Shown piece after piece: positions 26,725-35,126 of a stretch of DNA of 64,000 bases. The position numbers and the translations under genes were made by a program. The notes below the pieces were generated by a model. That model saw nothing but the letters and a program-made list of their open reading frames with translations. It was not told the origin of the DNA and did not search any database. Positions within the stretch are counted from its first letter, which is position 1, and the number at the start of each line of letters is the position of its first letter. The stretch comes from Rhodococcus globerulus NBRC 14531 (GTDB lineage: Bacteria > Actinomycetota > Actinomycetes > Mycobacteriales > Mycobacteriaceae). The stretch lies in assembly GCF_001894805.1 (NCBI RefSeq), contig NZ_BCWX01000003.1, forward strand, positions 124,001 through 188,000, written 5' to 3'.

Positions 26725-27638
26725 GCCAAACCCGCAGTCAGATCGAGAAGGTAACCGTCCTGATCAATCCGATGGCGGGACATGGGCATGCGCCCACAGC
26801 CGGCCGCAAAGGTGTTGCGCGACTGCGTGAACGTGGAGTTGCCGTCACCGAGATCATCGGCACTGATGCTGACGACGCCAAGAAATTGGCGCGTCGGGCG
26901 ATCGAAGACGGTACCGACGCTCTCGTGGTGGTCGGTGGAGACGGTGCCATCAGCATCGGACTGCAAGCGGCGGCGCTGACCGACACGCCGATCGGACTCA
27001 TTCCGGCGGGCACGGGAAATGATCACGCCCGCGAATTCGGAATTCCCACAGGTGATCCCGAAGCTGCCGCTGACGTGATTGCCAACGGGATCGTGCAGCA
27101 GTCAGACCTCGCGAAGATCACGCTGGCCGACGGGTCCGTTGTGTGGTCAGGCACAATCATCGCCAGTGGCTTCGACTCGTTGGTCAGCGAGCGGGCGAAC
27201 AAGATGACCTGGCCCAAGGGGCGAATGCGCTACAACCTGGCGATGCTTGCCGAGCTGGCGAAGATGCGGCCGCTGCCGTACCGGATCGAACTCGACGACG
27301 AGGTGATCACCATGGATGCGACGCTCGTGGCAGTCGGTAACGGGCGATCCTACGGCGGCGGCATGCTCATTACGCCTGGTGCATCCAAGACCGACGGTTT
27401 GCTGGATCTGACTGTTGTCGGGCATGGTTCACGGCTGCGTCTGGTGCGCCTCTTTCCGCGGGTCTACAAGGGAACGCACATCCATCTGGACGCGGTGTCG
27501 ACGTACCGATCCAAGAAGGTCCGGCTCATCTCCGAGGGCATCATCGCTTACGCCGACGGTGACCGAGTGGGGCCGCTACCGATCACGATCGAAGCAGTGC
27601 CGGAGGCTCTGAGGATTCTGAGCGCTGAACCTGTGTAA
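26721..27638 (+). CDS. Diacylglycerol kinase-family lipid kinase (Rv2252 type)
   Basis: 305-residue DAGK-catalytic-domain protein that phosphorylates a lipid such as diacylglycerol. Key motifs are INPMAGHG, VVGGDGAISIGLQ and PAGTGNDHARE, with the C-terminal YADGDRVGPLPI. Rv2252 is known as a diacylglycerol kinase affecting phosphatidylinositol mannosides. The start is TTG overlapping the preceding stop as TTGA, with GGAAAG upstream, so translation is coupled to the FAD oxidase; this implies a shared pathway. Confidence 0.9.
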   Translation: MSQTRSQIEKVTVLINPMAGHGHAPTAGRKGVARLRERGVAVTEIIGTDADDAKKLARRAIEDGTDALVVVGGDGAISIGLQAAALTDTPIGLIPAGTGNDHAREFGIPTGDPEAAADVIANGIVQQSDLAKITLADGSVVWSGTIIASGFDSLVSERANKMTWPKGRMRYNLAMLAELAKMRPLPYRIELDDEVITMDATLVAVGNGRSYGGGMLITPGASKTDGLLDLTVVGHGSRLRLVRLFPRVYKGTHIHLDAVSTYRSKKVRLISEGIIAYADGDRVGPLPITIEAVPEALRILSAEPV

Positions 27639-27689
27639 CCGGAAGGGGTTTTGCCGTCCCGGCGCAGGCGGTGGTGTCAGACTTCCCCG

Positions 27690-27884
27690 ATGAACGAATC
27701 GTCGAAGTCGGTGAACCGCCGCACTGCGTGGACGTCGGAACAGGTGGCGGATCTGGCCGAGGAGGTTCGATCATTGGCTACGCGGGCGCAGGGCGTCGAT
27801 CTCACGTCCGTCGACACTGATGCGCTGCGCCGCGAATTGGCGTCGAGGAGTGCTCTGCCGCGGCGCTCGCCGTCGGAGAACTGA
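27690..27884 (+). CDS. Small hypothetical protein
   Basis: 64 residues, starting MNESSKSVNRRTAWTSEQ, mostly helical and charged with a basic tail. No family recognised. It lies between the lipid kinase and a TetR gene in the same direction. The start is uncertain because no clear ribosome-binding site is seen; it could be non-coding. Confidence 0.4.
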   Translation: MNESSKSVNRRTAWTSEQVADLAEEVRSLATRAQGVDLTSVDTDALRRELASRSALPRRSPSEN

Positions 27885-27931
27885 TTCGCTGGGCAGATAA
27901 CAATAGACTGGTGGTCTGATATTCTGGCCGG

Positions 27932-28618
27932 ATGGTGGCGACTCACGGATTTCAGCGCGCGCGCAAACCGGAGCAGATCGAGGCTCGGCGATGCGCCATT
28001 CTCGACACCGCCCGCGCTCTACTCGGATCCAGGTCCGTTGCAGACATCAGTTTGCGTGAACTCAGTGAAACCGTCGGACTGGCAAAGTCGAATGTGCTGC
28101 GGTACTTCGACAGTCGTGAGGCCATCTTCCTGGAAGTTCTGGACGAGAACTGGGTGGCGTGGCTCGACGGTTTGGAAGCCTCGGTGATCCCGACCGACGA
28201 CAGCTCGCCGTTTGCCGCCGAGATCCATCTGGCGTCGACCATCGCGGAATCGCTTGTCCCTCAGCGTTTGCTGTGCGAACTGCTGAGCGTGATGGGGAGT
28301 GTTCTCGAGAAGAACATTTCGGAGGACTTTGCCCGCGACTTCAAGAAACGTGCAGCGGTCAACACGACTCGGCTTGCATCACTTGTGCATTCGCAATTGC
28401 CTGATCTTGCAGATGAGGACGCGGCACATTTTGCCAAGGCAACTCTGGTGATCGTCGCAGGAATGTGGCCATACGCTGAACCGGCAAAGTCCATGGCTGT
28501 TGTTCTGGGTGAGATGCACGCGCCACCCGCCGCGGAAATGTTTGCCACGGGGCTCCGGGAAGGTCTGGTCAATCAACTCGTCGGGTTGTCGGCACGGGCG
28601 GCAACCCGAACGAGCTGA
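27932..28618 (+). CDS. TetR-family regulator
   Basis: 228 residues with an N-terminal TetR DNA-binding domain (SLRELSETVGLAKSNVLRYFDSRE around residues 40-63, more than 20 residues shown in part) and a TetR_C_17-like helical domain. It sits downstream of the FAD oxidase/lipid kinase pair; in M. tuberculosis a TetR gene (Rv2250c) also neighbours this pair, so it may bind the palindrome at 25077-25099. It converges with the metallophosphoesterase gene, eight bases apart. Confidence 0.84.
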   Translation: MVATHGFQRARKPEQIEARRCAILDTARALLGSRSVADISLRELSETVGLAKSNVLRYFDSREAIFLEVLDENWVAWLDGLEASVIPTDDSSPFAAEIHLASTIAESLVPQRLLCELLSVMGSVLEKNISEDFARDFKKRAAVNTTRLASLVHSQLPDLADEDAAHFAKATLVIVAGMWPYAEPAKSMAVVLGEMHAPPAAEMFATGLREGLVNQLVGLSARAATRTS

Positions 28619-28626
28619 CTGACATC

Positions 28627-29811
28627 TCAGGAGCTGTGCAAGGTCAGTACGGTGATCTCGCTCGGCGCGAAGACTCGGAACGGTGGGCCCCAGAATCCCG
28701 TGCCGCGGCTCGTGTACAGCTGGGTGCGTTCGCCGTGACGGCTGAGCCCCGACACTGACGGTTGATCGAGTTTGACCAGGAAGTTGAAGGGCCAGATCTG
28801 ACCGCCATGGGTGTGTCCGGCCAGCTGTAGATCAACTCCGGCAGAAGCGGATTGGGGAACCTGCTTCGGTTGATGGGCGAGCATCAGGATGGGCAGTTCA
28901 GGATCGGCTCCTGTCAATGCATCCTCGAAGTTCGCACCGTGTCCTTCCAGCCGTGACCCCAATGCGGTGGCGTCGTCGACGCCGGCGATCACCAGACTGT
29001 CGTCGCCCTTGGTGACAACGATGTGGCGGTTGTGGAGCGAGTCCCAGCCGATCGACGTCATGTAGTCGAGCCACTCCTGTGCTTCATGGAAGTACTCGTG
29101 ATTGCCGGTCACGTAGACGCGGGCAAGCCTGGCGTCCACCGAACTGAGCGGAGACGTTTGGTTGCGTCGCTGCTCGACTGTTCCGTCGGCGATGTCTCCG
29201 ACATGGGCCACGATGTCCGCGTCGAGTTCGTTGACGGCGGCAACAACCCGAGACGACCACTTCGCCCGGTTGATCGGACCGAAATGGGTGTCGGTGATTG
29301 CGACGACACGAAGCTTGTCCATGCCGGCGCCGAGGCGCGGAATCGTGACGTCCACGTGCTTGATCCGTGGCAATCGCATCGCTTCGCGATAACCCCAGAT
29401 CAGTAGAGCTGCCGAGATGATCAGTGCCGCAACGGCAACAACGCGTCCGCGAAGTGGGTTCTCCACCCCGCCGACGAGTAGGCCGAGCCGCAAGACCTCG
29501 CCGAGCAATGTCCAGACGAACACGACCCAGATGATTCCGAGGAGCGCATCGCCGACCAGTCGAAGTCGATCACGATCGGTGTGTCCGTTGCTCAGCACCA
29601 TGCTGGCGGGCAGGGCGATCAGGAGGGCAGCAAACACGACGGTGCCGATAATCGTCACGGCGCCCGGCCAGTCCGGTCGAATGACCAAGCTCCACCAGGG
29701 ATAGGCGAACAGCAATGCCAAGATCGAGGCGACGATCGCGCTGATGGCGACGATCCTCAGTGGCTTGCGGCGCTGGACGTGGGCAACTTCGGTCGCCGGT
29801 GGTGTAGTCAC
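28627..29811 (-). CDS. Membrane-anchored metallophosphoesterase
   Basis: About 394 residues. Four N-terminal membrane helices (to about residue 140) precede a calcineurin-like phosphoesterase domain with all five metal motifs: ITDTHFG, HVGDIADG, GNHEYF, LAHQP and GHTHGGQ. This architecture matches YkuE/YaeI-type membrane enzymes, which hydrolyse phosphomonoester or phosphodiester bonds such as lipid headgroups. The GTG at 29811 (VTTPPATEV) is preferred to the TTG at 29847; either is possible. Confidence 0.88.
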   Translation of the reverse strand: MTTPPATEVAHVQRRKPLRIVAISAIVASILALLFAYPWWSLVIRPDWPGAVTIIGTVVFAALLIALPASMVLSNGHTDRDRLRLVGDALLGIIWVVFVWTLLGEVLRLGLLVGGVENPLRGRVVAVAALIISAALLIWGYREAMRLPRIKHVDVTIPRLGAGMDKLRVVAITDTHFGPINRAKWSSRVVAAVNELDADIVAHVGDIADGTVEQRRNQTSPLSSVDARLARVYVTGNHEYFHEAQEWLDYMTSIGWDSLHNRHIVVTKGDDSLVIAGVDDATALGSRLEGHGANFEDALTGADPELPILMLAHQPKQVPQSASAGVDLQLAGHTHGGQIWPFNFLVKLDQPSVSGLSRHGERTQLYTSRGTGFWGPPFRVFAPSEITVLTLHSS

Positions 29812-29934
29812 CCCGTCCAGAGTAAAGGTCCAGTGGTCTATTAACAAGGGGACGGCGGTCCGCTATTTGGACGTCGGTACCTTCGGATAGGTTGCGAGGC
29901 GTTGGAACTCGACCCGAGACCAGGTGGGTGGCAC

Positions 29935-30552
29935 ATGGAAAAGTTCGACGTCAAAAAGGCATACAAGGAACTGTATGCACCGAGTCGGCGCGATTTTTCG
30001 CTGGTGACCGTGCCGCGTTTCAGTTACTTTGCCGTCGATGGCCACGGTGATCCCAATACCGCCACCGAGTACTCCGAGGCGCTCGAAGCGCTCTATGCAG
30101 TGTCCTATGCCACCAAATTTGCGAGCAAGAAGGAACTGGACCGGGACTATGTGGTTGGCCCGCTCGAAGGATTGTGGCGGGCCGACGACCCCGAGGCGTT
30201 CGTAACGCGCGACAAAGCGTCGTGGGACTGGACGATGATGATCTCGCAACCGGAGTGGATCACGTCAGCCGAACTCACTGCCTCGATTACCGCAGTCGGT
30301 GCAAAGAAGAACCTCGCAGCTCTCGACAAGGTGCGGTTCCTCGAACTGGAGGAGGGCCTGTCTGTGCAGATCCTCCACATCGGGTCGTACGACGACGAAG
30401 CTCCGACCTTGGATCGCCTGCACCACACCTTCATTCCGGCGAACAATCTGAGTTTCAACGGTGATCATCACGAGATCTACCTCAGTGATGCACGCCGGAC
30501 GCAGCCCGAGAAGCTCAAGACGGTTCTGCGTCAGCCTGTTTCGAGGCCGTGA
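29935..30552 (+). CDS. GyrI-like small-molecule-binding domain protein
   Basis: About 205 residues starting MEKFDVKKAYKELYAPSRRDF, a pattern typical of stand-alone GyrI-like (SOUL/effector-binding fold) proteins. The N-terminal VPRFSYFAVDGHGDPN and the LHHTFIPANNL region are family features. Some members hydrolyse cyclopropanoid or other electrophiles, others only bind ligands; the role here is unknown. The ATG at 29935 fits the family start. Its 3' end overlaps the convergent DUF2236 gene by 22 bp. Confidence 0.8.
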   Translation: MEKFDVKKAYKELYAPSRRDFSLVTVPRFSYFAVDGHGDPNTATEYSEALEALYAVSYATKFASKKELDRDYVVGPLEGLWRADDPEAFVTRDKASWDWTMMISQPEWITSAELTASITAVGAKKNLAALDKVRFLELEEGLSVQILHIGSYDDEAPTLDRLHHTFIPANNLSFNGDHHEIYLSDARRTQPEKLKTVLRQPVSRP

Positions 30553-31427
30553 TTGCGGATCCCGGCATACGCGCGTGGTGCATATCGTGCGCGAAGTGGT
30601 AGAAGATGCCAGAAACGATCCGACAACGTCAGAAAGCGCGCGAACCAGACGTATATGCGCTCATCTCGCGCAGTCCATTCCCATTCGAGGGTCTGACGTG
30701 CCTTGTCGGGCATCAGTGCCTTGCAGATCCAGTTCGAGGCAGCAACCGTCGGGCGCGAGATGAGCGTCCACGCCCAACGTGGCACCTTGGGTGGTGGGGC
30801 GATTCGGTGTTCGGCGACGCGTGTCGACCACTTGGTGGTGTGGGTATTGATCAACTGATTGTCGAGCATGTCTTCCCAGTATGCGTGAAAGCTCGCGTAG
30901 TTGTCGAAAGCCGGCCGATCAGTGAGACCGTAACAGCGCCACCACGTTACGGCTTCGCGGACGAGTTGATCCTTCTGTTCTTCGGTGAATTTCTTGTACG
31001 CAAACCGCTCGTTGAAATCGAGGATTACCTCGAAGAACGTAACGTGGGTCCACCAGAAAGTGTCCGGAGCCAGTGCGTGATACCGCCGGCCGGTTTCGTC
31101 GGTTCCCTTGAGTTCGGTGTGAAAGTTACGGACGAGCGTTCCGGTGCCGTGATCGTTCCGGTCGTACACAACGCCGTAAATGGGGGGAAGCGAGCGGAAC
31201 AGCCGATCGAGAGGATCGGTGAAGAAGTTCGAATGATCTTGCAGCGCACCGCTGACCGCTGGATGCATATTCTGAAGGGTTCCAGCGCGTGCGAGGTACA
31301 GCAAGCCGCGAATGTCGCCGAAGTGCAACCACGTCAGGGAGCCGGGTCCGATGGGAGCAGCTCGAAGTGTTCGCGGCTCGGGATTGCTGACCGACTTCTC
31401 GGAAACCGTATCTGCATCGTTGGTCAT
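30531..31427 (-). CDS. DUF2236 / MpaB-like heme oxygenase family protein
   Basis: About 298 residues. The DUF2236 pattern is visible: the N-terminal WLHFGDIRGLLYLARAGTLQ, HPAVSGALQDHS, THVTFFEVILDFNERF and a long helical remainder. Relatives include latex-clearing protein and the mycophenolate enzyme MpaB, both heme-dependent oxygenases; the substrate is unknown. The ATG at 31427 follows GAGG with fitting spacing, and an upstream in-frame start at 31475 would lie within a palindrome. The last 22 bp overlap a convergent gene. Confidence 0.82.
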   Translation of the reverse strand: MTNDADTVSEKSVSNPEPRTLRAAPIGPGSLTWLHFGDIRGLLYLARAGTLQNMHPAVSGALQDHSNFFTDPLDRLFRSLPPIYGVVYDRNDHGTGTLVRNFHTELKGTDETGRRYHALAPDTFWWTHVTFFEVILDFNERFAYKKFTEEQKDQLVREAVTWWRCYGLTDRPAFDNYASFHAYWEDMLDNQLINTHTTKWSTRVAEHRIAPPPKVPRWAWTLISRPTVAASNWICKALMPDKARQTLEWEWTARDERIYVWFARFLTLSDRFWHLLPLRARYAPRAYAGIRNHGLETG

Positions 31428-31453
31428 TCCGGTGACCTCTGTCTCTCGCGCGG

Positions 31454-31477
31454 ACATGACAACGCATGTTGTCATGT
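31454..31477. promoter_or_regulatory. Palindromic operator upstream of DUF2236 gene
   Basis: ACATGACAAC (31454-31463) and GTTGTCATGT (31468-31477) are exact complements around GCAT. The site ends 27 bases upstream of the chosen start codon. A TetR-type regulator is likely, but none lies next to it. Confidence 0.7.
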
Positions 31478-31540
31478 TTCGACTTTCGCGTCACCGGGCA
31501 GAAATGTCAATGGTTATGCGGAGATTGACGCCATCGAAGT

Positions 31541-31930
31541 TCAGAGATCGATGCCCCGTAGTTTCTCGAGATCGCGTCGTTCACGTTTGGTGGGGCGGCC
31601 CGCTCCGCGATCGCGCATCGGTATCGACGCCAGCAATTCCGGGGGTGGGGGCGGCGGTGAAATGTCCTTCAAGCAATCGTCGACCAGCACTGCGCCAACT
31701 CGTTTGGTGATGGGCTTGACCACGACCACGATGCGTTCGACGCCCGAAACGCGTACCCGAACCTCGTCGCCGGCTTTCACTTGCTGAGCAGCTTTTGCCG
31801 AAGTTCCGTTCACCCGCACATGGCCGGATCGGCACGACGCCGCAGCCTGGGACCGGGTCTTGAAGAGGCGGACAGCCCACGTCCAACTGTCCACGCGGAC
31901 ACTGATCGCGTCGGGAGGTAGTTGGGCCAT
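31541..31930 (-). CDS. S4-domain RNA-binding protein (Hsp15-like)
   Basis: About 129 residues. An N-terminal S4 domain (SVRVDSWTWAVRLFKTRSQAAASCRSGHVRVNG, residues about 10-45) is followed by a basic proline-containing tail ending TKRERRDLEKLRG. This is the Hsp15/RqcH-associated type that binds ribosomal RNA, often on stalled 50S subunits. The ATG at 31930 and a GTG at 31936 are both possible. It is a single-gene unit downstream of the DHA2 exporter. Confidence 0.88.
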   Translation of the reverse strand: MAQLPPDAISVRVDSWTWAVRLFKTRSQAAASCRSGHVRVNGTSAKAAQQVKAGDEVRVRVSGVERIVVVVKPITKRVGAVLVDDCLKDISPPPPPPELLASIPMRDRGAGRPTKRERRDLEKLRGIDL

Positions 31931-31967
31931 GGCCACGACGATACCGGCCGTGTGAGTGGTGATGCGA

Positions 31968-33563
31968 CTACGGAACCTTGAGGGTAGTGGAGGCGTCCGC
32001 CGGCTCGTCTTGCTCGATGTCCGCTAGTTGCTCGATACCGGTCTTGGTGCCGAGAACGGCATTCGGGAGGAAGATGACGCAGATCAGGGCAATGACGGCA
32101 AACGGAATCGAGATGAGGAATACCTCCCCGACTCCCTGCCCGTATGCCGATTCGACGATGTCGCGTACGGGATCTGACAACGTGTCGATGTTCGGGAGTG
32201 CCCCCTCCGTCAGTCCGCTTGCCGATCTCGCGATACCGGATTCTTGTAGCCCGTTCTCGATTTCGGTATCGACTCGCGCAGAGAGGGATGCTCCGAGCAT
32301 CGTCACGCCAAGGACGCCGCCCAAGCTGCGGAAGAATGCGGCGGCCGAGCTGGCCGCGCCGATTTCGCGCACGTCCGTGGCATTTTGTACAACAAGGACA
32401 AGGTTCTGCAGCAGCATGCCGAGGGCGAGACCGACGAGCGGTAAAGCAAGAAAGAGCACGACGATATTGGTGTCGACTCGCAAGGTCGAGAGCAGGATGC
32501 TGGCCACGGTAAGTAGAGATGCTCCCGTGATCAGCCATGGTTTCCAGTGCCCGGTGCGCGAGATGAGCCCACCCACGACAGTGGATGCGATGAGGTTTCC
32601 GGCGACCTGGGGGAGCGTGATCAGGCCCGCTCCGGTGGCCGATGCGCCTCGGCTGAGTTGCATGTACTGGCTGATGAAAATGGCGACGCTGTAGAGGACT
32701 ATCCCGACGCACACGCTGGCAACGATCGACAGGGTGAAGGTTTTTCCGCGGAACATATGCAGGGGGAGTACGGGGTACTTCACCTTGCTCTCGACAACCA
32801 GCGTCACGGCGATCAGCACCGCTGTGCCGATGCCCATGCACCAGGACACCGCGGAGTTCCACTCGAATACCTTGCCGCCGAGCGAGAGCCAGATGAGGAG
32901 TGTCGAGATCGCGGCAGTGAGAAGGACCGATCCGATGTAGTCGATCCGTCCGGTGCCCTTTCGTCTCGGCAGGATGAGCTTCAACTGGATGACGATCATC
33001 GCGACTACCGCAAAGGGAATGACGATGTAGAAGTTCCAACGCCAGCCGATGGTATCGGTGACGAGGCCGCCCACGAGAGGTCCGCCGGCGGTGCCTGCCA
33101 CGACGACAGCCCCGAGGACGCCCATGTACTTGCCGCGTTCGCGAGGGCTGATGATGTCCGAGATGGCGATCTGAGAGAGGGTGATCAGCCCGCCGGTTCC
33201 GATTCCCTGAACCAGCCGCGCTGCGATCATCAGTGTGGGTTCACTCGCGAAACCGGCCGCAAGTGAGCCGACCATGAAGATCAGGAGCGCGATGTGCAGT
33301 AGAAGTCGACGGCTGAAGAGGTCGGCCAGCTTGCCCCAGATCGGTGTGCAGACGGTGACTGCGAGCAGTGATCCGGTGACGACCCAGGTAAGGGTCGTCT
33401 GATCGCCATGGAGATCGGTGACGATGCGCGGGAGGGACGTGTTGATCACCGACGTCGACAACACGGCGACAAGCATTCCGATGAGGATTCCGCCGAATGC
33501 TTCGTTCACTTGGCGTCGAGACATTGTCGGCGCTGGTCCGCTTTCGCCGGTCGATTCCGTCAT
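31968..33563 (-). CDS. DHA2-family MFS drug exporter
   Basis: 531-residue proton-driven exporter of the EmrB/QacA type with about 14 membrane segments. Motif A appears as GKLADLFSRRLLL and motif C as GTAGGPLVGGLVTDTIGWRW. The C-terminus is a soluble acidic tail. GAGGAA precedes the ATG. It is divergent from a MarR regulator across a 109-bp region with inverted repeats, the standard arrangement for an inducible multidrug or toxic-compound pump. Confidence 0.9.
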   Translation of the reverse strand: MTESTGESGPAPTMSRRQVNEAFGGILIGMLVAVLSTSVINTSLPRIVTDLHGDQTTLTWVVTGSLLAVTVCTPIWGKLADLFSRRLLLHIALLIFMVGSLAAGFASEPTLMIAARLVQGIGTGGLITLSQIAISDIISPRERGKYMGVLGAVVVAGTAGGPLVGGLVTDTIGWRWNFYIVIPFAVVAMIVIQLKLILPRRKGTGRIDYIGSVLLTAAISTLLIWLSLGGKVFEWNSAVSWCMGIGTAVLIAVTLVVESKVKYPVLPLHMFRGKTFTLSIVASVCVGIVLYSVAIFISQYMQLSRGASATGAGLITLPQVAGNLIASTVVGGLISRTGHWKPWLITGASLLTVASILLSTLRVDTNIVVLFLALPLVGLALGMLLQNLVLVVQNATDVREIGAASSAAAFFRSLGGVLGVTMLGASLSARVDTEIENGLQESGIARSASGLTEGALPNIDTLSDPVRDIVESAYGQGVGEVFLISIPFAVIALICVIFLPNAVLGTKTGIEQLADIEQDEPADASTTLKVP

Positions 33564-33589
33564 GGGGTTCCTCGCCTAGCCGTCAAAGT

Positions 33590-33631
33590 ATGTGACCTAA
33601 GTCAATCACATTTAGTTGATTTCAGCAACTA
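33590..33631. promoter_or_regulatory. Candidate MarR operators in divergent promoter
   Basis: Two inverted repeats: TGAC-CTAA-GTCA (about 33590-33601) and TAGTTG (33613-33618) with CAACTA (33626-33631), seven bases apart. Both lie between the DHA2 exporter and the MarR gene, where a MarR dimer would control both. Confidence 0.55.
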
Positions 33632-33672
33632 TATTGCGGAACGGGTGACGTGGAAGGTCCTATGCTGACCAG

Positions 33673-34122
33673 GTGAGGTCGACAAAACCTGAAGCTGATA
33701 TTCACGCGATTCAATGGGCGATCCGGCGACTGGTGCAAGGTTCCCGGAAGACGCTGATCGCCGACGCGGGTGCGGCTGTACCGGAGATGACTCCCGCTGC
33801 TTTTGTCATCATGACGCGCGTCGTCGACATGTTTCCGGTGTCTCCCGCGGCCGTCATCGCGGTTACAGGTTTGGATCGAAGTGTCGTGAGTCGAAATCTG
33901 ACTGCTCTTACCAAGCAGGGCTACGTGGTGTCCGAATCCGATCCGGATGACGGCCGGGTCTCGCTGTTCTCTCCGACGCCGGACGCTGCGGCAAAGTTCG
34001 GTGAGGCGAGCAGGGTGAATCGTGATCGGATCGCCGCCGCGATCGGCGATTGGTCTCCAGAGGATGTGTCGACGTTCGTCACATTGTTGGAGAGATTCAA
34101 CAAGTCTGCCTACGAGAGCTGA
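33673..34122 (+). CDS. MarR-family regulator
   Basis: 149-residue winged-helix regulator. The recognition region is SPAAVIAVTGLDRSVVSRNL followed by the wing LTKQGYVVSESDPDDGRVSL, with the MarR hallmark DxR in the wing. The start is GTG. It most likely represses the divergent DHA2 exporter and releases it on binding a phenolic or hydrophobic compound. It converges on fadB2 with a hairpin in between. Confidence 0.86.
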   Translation: MRSTKPEADIHAIQWAIRRLVQGSRKTLIADAGAAVPEMTPAAFVIMTRVVDMFPVSPAAVIAVTGLDRSVVSRNLTALTKQGYVVSESDPDDGRVSLFSPTPDAAAKFGEASRVNRDRIAAAIGDWSPEDVSTFVTLLERFNKSAYES

Positions 34123-34138
34123 AGGATACAGAAAGACT

Positions 34139-34174
34139 TTCGGCCCCACACCTTCGAAAAAGTATGGGGCCGAA
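34139..34174. terminator. Bidirectional hairpin between marR and fadB2
   Basis: TTCGGCCCCA (34139-34148) pairs with TGGGGCCGAA (34165-34174) around a 16-base A-rich loop. It lies between the 3' ends of two convergent genes; short T-runs flank it on both strands. Confidence 0.8.
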
Positions 34175-34191
34175 TGCAAATGCCGAACAGG

Positions 34192-35040
34192 TTACGCGTA
34201 GTCGTAGAAGCCGCGACCGGTCTTCTTGCCGAGGCGGCCGGCGTCGACCATGCGGCGCAGCAGTGCCGGGGGAGCGTAGTGCGGCTCGGCGAACTCTGCG
34301 TACAGCGACTCTGCCGCTGCGAGAGCAACATCGAGGCCGACGGTGTCGAGGAGCGTCAGCGGGCCCATCGGGTAACCGCAGCCGCCCTTCATTGCCTCGT
34401 CGATGTCTTCGGCGGTGGCGTAGCCGGAATCGAGCATCCGGATTGCCTGGCACAGGTACGGGATGAGCAGTGCGTTGACGATGAAGCCCGAACGGTCGCC
34501 CGCGCGAACTGTCTTCTTGCGCAACGTGTTCTTCGCGTAGTCGGTGACCGCGAGGACAGTCTCTTCGGACGTGGTCAGGCTGACCACGATCTCGACGAGC
34601 GGCATGACCGGCACGGGGTTGAAGAAGTGAACGCCGACAACCTGGCCGGGGCGCGAGGTGGCCTTGGCGATCTTGATGACGGGGATCGACGACGTGTTGG
34701 TCGCCAGGATTCCCGCAGGCTTCACGATCTTGTCGAGCTTGCCGAAGATCTCGTACTTGAGGGCTTCGATCTCGGGAGCAGCCTCGATCACCAGATCGCG
34801 ATCGGCGAACTCTTCCATGTCCAGGGTGACGCGGACGCGAGCGATGGCGGCGTCTGCTTCTTCCTGGGTGATCTTGCCCTTGGCTACGCCGCGGTTGATC
34901 GACTTGGCGATCCGCTCGCGTGCGGAAGCGGCAAATTCTTCCTTGGTTTCCAGCACCAGTACCGAGCTACCGGCTTTTGCACATACCTCGGCAATGCCGG
35001 CACCCATGGTGCCGCCGCCGATTACGCCTACAAGTTCCAC
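34192..35040 (-). CDS. fadB2: FadB2, 3-hydroxybutyryl-CoA dehydrogenase
   Basis: NAD-dependent 3-hydroxyacyl-CoA dehydrogenase of about 282 residues, interconverting 3-hydroxyacyl-CoA and 3-ketoacyl-CoA. The Rossmann motif is GVIGGGTMGAG at the N-terminus; the catalytic His is in GVHFFNPVPVMPLVE and NxS in TNTSS; the C-terminal domain ends KTGRGFYDYA. The GTG at 35040 is selected because GAGGAG lies five bases upstream; the open frame continues to 35064. It follows fadE25 in the same operon, so the two enzymes cover steps one and three of beta-oxidation. Confidence 0.92.
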   Translation of the reverse strand: MELVGVIGGGTMGAGIAEVCAKAGSSVLVLETKEEFAASARERIAKSINRGVAKGKITQEEADAAIARVRVTLDMEEFADRDLVIEAAPEIEALKYEIFGKLDKIVKPAGILATNTSSIPVIKIAKATSRPGQVVGVHFFNPVPVMPLVEIVVSLTTSEETVLAVTDYAKNTLRKKTVRAGDRSGFIVNALLIPYLCQAIRMLDSGYATAEDIDEAMKGGCGYPMGPLTLLDTVGLDVALAAAESLYAEFAEPHYAPPALLRRMVDAGRLGKKTGRGFYDYA

Positions 35041-35065
35041 AATTCTCCTCAAAATTAGGGGCAAG

Positions 35066-35114
35066 CCCCTGTGCGCCGTTCCGGTAGTCAGAACTACCAG
35101 AAAGGCGCACGGGG
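35066..35114. terminator. Hairpin with GTGCGCC/GGCGCAC base, fadE25-fadB2 gap
   Basis: GTGCGCC (35071-35077) pairs with GGCGCAC (35104-35110), extended by CCCC/GGGG, with an inner GGTAGT/ACTACC stem. It resembles the hairpin at 5595-5634 including the GGTAG/CTACC tip. On the minus strand a second short hairpin (GGGGC-TT-GCCCC) followed by TAATTTT comes directly before the fadB2 ribosome site, so it could attenuate fadB2. Confidence 0.75.
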
Positions 35115-35126
35115 GCGCGAAGCGCC

